A stretch of DNA of 64,000 bases from an uncultured Fidelibacterota bacterium. Lineage in GTDB: Bacteria; Fidelibacterota; Marinisomatia; Marinisomatales; Marinisomataceae. Below, piece after piece: positions 62,017 through 64,000 of the stretch (positions are counted from its first letter, which is position 1; each line of letters begins with the position of its first letter). The stretch is taken from positions 1 to 64,000 of the forward strand of contig CACBFQ010000002.1 of assembly GCA_902538565.1 (NCBI GenBank), given 5' to 3'. Under the pieces are notes generated by a model. The model saw only the letters and a program-made list of their open reading frames with translations. It did no database searches and was not told where the DNA came from. The translations under genes were made by a program, and so were the position numbers.

Positions 62017-62675
62017 AAATAATACGCAATAACATAAAACATTGTTACTGGTGTTGTCAATATTAAAGAGTCTAATCGATCTAACATTCCTCCGTGTCCC
62101 AAAAGCAAGCCTGAAGAATCTTTTACATTAGCTTTTCTTTTAATAAACGATTCAAAACTATCGCCAATAAATCCAATAATATTGAACACAAAAACAAGGA
62201 AATATTGATCTCTTTTCGTTAAAGAAAATTCAAATCCGCTTAAAAAATAAAGCTCACACAAATATATGAAGACTATAGATCCTATCAACCCTCCAAATAA
62301 ACCTAAATACGTTTTTTTAGGGCTTATAGTTGGAAGAATTTTTGGTCCTCCAAATTTCTTACCAACAATAAAGGCCATTGAATCATTAATCATGACTCCA
62401 GCAAACAACAACAAAGTAAATGGAGAACTTAAAAGACTATCAATACTTCTCAAATAAATCAAAGACATCATACTCCCAAAGATGTAAATCGTACCGAAAA
62501 ACAACCAATAAGTACGATTATTAAAATTACTGACAATCTTAATAAACTCTCTAAATGCTAATGCAAAGCAGAACACAACAATCATATTGAAAACTAGAAT
62601 ATGATTCAGTATGACATAAATAACTGAAGGGAAACCAACTAATCCAATTAAAATTCTAGACTGTAGCGATGACAT
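62013..62675 (-). CDS. cdsA: Phosphatidate cytidylyltransferase (CDP-diglyceride synthase)
   Basis: A 220-residue integral membrane enzyme with about six helices. The C-terminal signature SFIKRKANVKDSS...GHGGMLDRLDSL matches CdsA; INDSMAFIVGKKFG and SPKKTYLGLFGG are the other conserved blocks. It makes CDP-diacylglycerol from phosphatidate and CTP. Shorter than the usual 260-280 residues at the N-terminus. It follows the lipid-kinase gene, consistent with phospholipid synthesis. Confidence 0.93.
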   Translation of the reverse strand: MSSLQSRILIGLVGFPSVIYVILNHILVFNMIVVFCFALAFREFIKIVSNFNNRTYWLFFGTIYIFGSMMSLIYLRSIDSLLSSPFTLLLFAGVMINDSMAFIVGKKFGGPKILPTISPKKTYLGLFGGLIGSIVFIYLCELYFLSGFEFSLTKRDQYFLVFVFNIIGFIGDSFESFIKRKANVKDSSGLLLGHGGMLDRLDSLILTTPVTMFYVIAYYL

Positions 62676-62698
62676 TTATCAAAATAATTATTTTTTGC

Positions 62699-63589
62699 TT
62701 ATATCAAAAGATTAATTGCTTCTGGAACTACTCTCACTGAGGCTTTTTGACTCTCGACAATATCTCCATCAATATTGTAAAAACTCACTTCTCCTGGGTC
62801 AATTGAAAAGGAATCAACTTTTATATTCTCAACAAATGGTAAATTTATATGAGTACCTTTATAAACTTTTTGAAAAACCTCAAAAACTTGAAACCTATTA
62901 ACATTTTTACCTACTGTTATAAGATCGATTTTTTTATCAGAAAAACCACCATTAGGAGCAACAATCATCCCTTTGCCTGTATGCTTACTGTTGCAACCAA
63001 CAATAAAAGCGCATTCTAGCATTTTTTGTTCTCCATCTACTTGAATTTTAGCTTTGTGGATTTTCTTTTCTATAAGCGTAATTATTGATGCTACATCATA
63101 CCTTATTGGACCAAAGAATCTTAATTTTTCTGCTCTTATGTTACCAAAAGAAAACATACCCCATCCTAAAATGCTTACACTTAACTGTGAAAAGTTATCA
63201 AATTCAACCTGATTGACATCCATTTTCATAGTATTATCACCTACGCATTTATTTATCGCATCTTTCACATCCAATAAACCAGTATCATGGGCTACTGAAT
63301 TACCAGAACCTGTTGGAACAACTCCAAGCTTAAAACTGCGAAGATTATTTGAATCTTGTAATCCATTTACAACTTCATTAACTGTTCCATCTCCACCAAA
63401 AACTATTAATCTATCAAAACTATTTTTATCAATTTTTGATACAAAATCTTTTATGTGATTTGGATATTCCGAAACAAATAATGATGTATTAAAATTAGAT
63501 TTTTCAAAATGATTTTTTGCTTCATAATATACTTTAATTGATTTCTTTAAACCACTTACTGGATTAACTATACAGCAAATTTTTTTCAT
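62699..63589 (-). CDS. Diacylglycerol/lipid kinase, DagK/YegS family
   Basis: A 296-residue kinase: CCIVNPVSGLKKS at the start, the nucleotide motif FGGDGTVNEVVNGL (about 64-77), LGVVPTGSGNSVAHDTGL, and the C-terminal beta-domain with the FYNIDGDIVES motif. It phosphorylates diacylglycerol or a related lipid, feeding phosphatidate to CdsA, whose gene is next. Start overlaps the rlpA-like stop by 4 bases (ATGA). Confidence 0.92.
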   Translation of the reverse strand: MKKICCIVNPVSGLKKSIKVYYEAKNHFEKSNFNTSLFVSEYPNHIKDFVSKIDKNSFDRLIVFGGDGTVNEVVNGLQDSNNLRSFKLGVVPTGSGNSVAHDTGLLDVKDAINKCVGDNTMKMDVNQVEFDNFSQLSVSILGWGMFSFGNIRAEKLRFFGPIRYDVASIITLIEKKIHKAKIQVDGEQKMLECAFIVGCNSKHTGKGMIVAPNGGFSDKKIDLITVGKNVNRFQVFEVFQKVYKGTHINLPFVENIKVDSFSIDPGEVSFYNIDGDIVESQKASVRVVPEAINLLI

Positions 63590-64000
63590 TTATAATACTT
63601 GTTATCACCTAAGCGAATTACATCAATTCGAACTTTAACAGTTCCTTGATTTACAAAGTCTAATTTTCTTGCAGCTTTATATGAAAGATCAATTATTCTA
63701 CCCCTAACAAATGGTCCTCTATCATTAATTACAAGCTTAATTGATTTGCCATTTTCAAGATTTGTAACCCTTACTTTTGTACCAAGCGGATATGATTTAT
63801 GAGCAGCGCTTACTTTGTACATATTGAAAATTTCTCCATTGGCTGTGCGCTTTTTATGGAACTTCTTTCCATAATAAGATGCTATGCCAATTTGAGTTTT
63901 AGGGTGATTTTTAATTGATTCAATTTGCTTTCTCGACCAACCGGTTGTGTTGACATAATCACCGTATGCAATATTTGAACCACAAGCAGTGATAAAAACT
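63586..64000 (-). CDS. rlpA: RlpA-like septal lipoprotein, 5' end outside window
   Basis: The frame is open from the window edge (about 137 residues visible). A lipobox-like ITACGSN near the edge suggests the gene start is only a short way beyond. The double-psi beta-barrel of RlpA is complete: IGIASYYGKKFHKKRTANGE, AAHKSYPLGTKVRVTNL and VINDRGPFVRGRIIDLSYKAA (catalytic Asp in NDRGP). RlpA proteins cut or bind denuded glycan strands in peptidoglycan, often at the septum. No SPOR domain follows. Starting at ATG 63822 would cut into the barrel and is wrong. Confidence 0.88.
   Translation of the reverse strand, partial: VFITACGSNIAYGDYVNTTGWSRKQIESIKNHPKTQIGIASYYGKKFHKKRTANGEIFNMYKVSAAHKSYPLGTKVRVTNLENGKSIKLVINDRGPFVRGRIIDLSYKAARKLDFVNQGTVKVRIDVIRLGDNKYYK

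Overview
The window is AT-rich, densely packed bacterial DNA with most genes on the minus strand. Many neighbours overlap by 1 to 20 bases (ATGA or TAATG junctions). It looks like a chromosome of a free-living, probably marine, Gram-negative bacterium. Evidence for an outer membrane includes a TonB-dependent receptor, a DUF5916-type barrel, many lipoproteins with clear lipoboxes, an RlpA lipoprotein, and a 1236-residue secreted protein with a C-terminal FlgD-like/type IX sorting tail. This combination and the base composition suggest the Fibrobacterota-Chlorobiota-Bacteroidota side of the tree, for example Marinimicrobia (SAR406). That assignment is inference; no 16S gene is present. One tRNA, no rRNA, no CRISPR array and no insertion sequence were seen.

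Layout. 1-1961: a GIY-YIG/DUF2075 helicase-like gene (cut by the window edge) coupled to a MazG-like pyrophosphohydrolase. 2005-5757: a reductase, small membrane proteins, and a compact redox cluster (glutaredoxin, DoxX-like protein, two double-CDGSH iron-sulfur proteins) facing a divergent HxlR regulator. 5763-11206: RmuC, a nitroreductase, an MBL hydrolase, CutA and a DUF885 lipoprotein. 11228-19957: the core block thrS-infC-rpmI-rplT-pheS-pheT-zapA-folD, headed by two secreted proteins of unknown function; infC appears to start at AUU. 19969-31669: envelope proteins, including a FecA-like receptor preceded by two operator-like inverted repeats.

31744-39321: metabolic and repair genes (class IV aminotransferase, alkylsulfatase-like MBL protein, Apt, a CADD-type protein with the residues needed for para-aminobenzoate synthesis, photolyase, S1/P1 nuclease, a 50-residue DUF2256 gene, LLM oxidoreductase). 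39351-40054: a run of very short membrane-protein genes with a terminator and a possible acetyltransferase remnant. 40102-49326: a metal-binding periplasmic protein with a secreted partner, DUF2207 with its own promoter and palindrome, a zincless-looking Fpg/Nei glycosylase, two phosphoesterases, MerC, a dehalogenase-like hydrolase, tRNA-Val, and an SDR with an apparent export signal.

49326-64000: a long, almost gapless minus-strand array. From upstream to downstream it reads rlpA-like, dagK-like, cdsA, a MutL-type ASKHA ATPase, a barrel-sandwich/KOW-like protein, a 90-residue protein, a DUF6754-like protein, three more membrane proteins, lysine 6-aminotransferase, rsmI, tmk, a CtpA-type protease and a TPP enzyme. 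The seven genes at 55384-62016 form the best candidate for an undescribed system: a nucleotide-binding chaperone-like ATPase with a membrane complex, and no cobalamin mutase gene in view.
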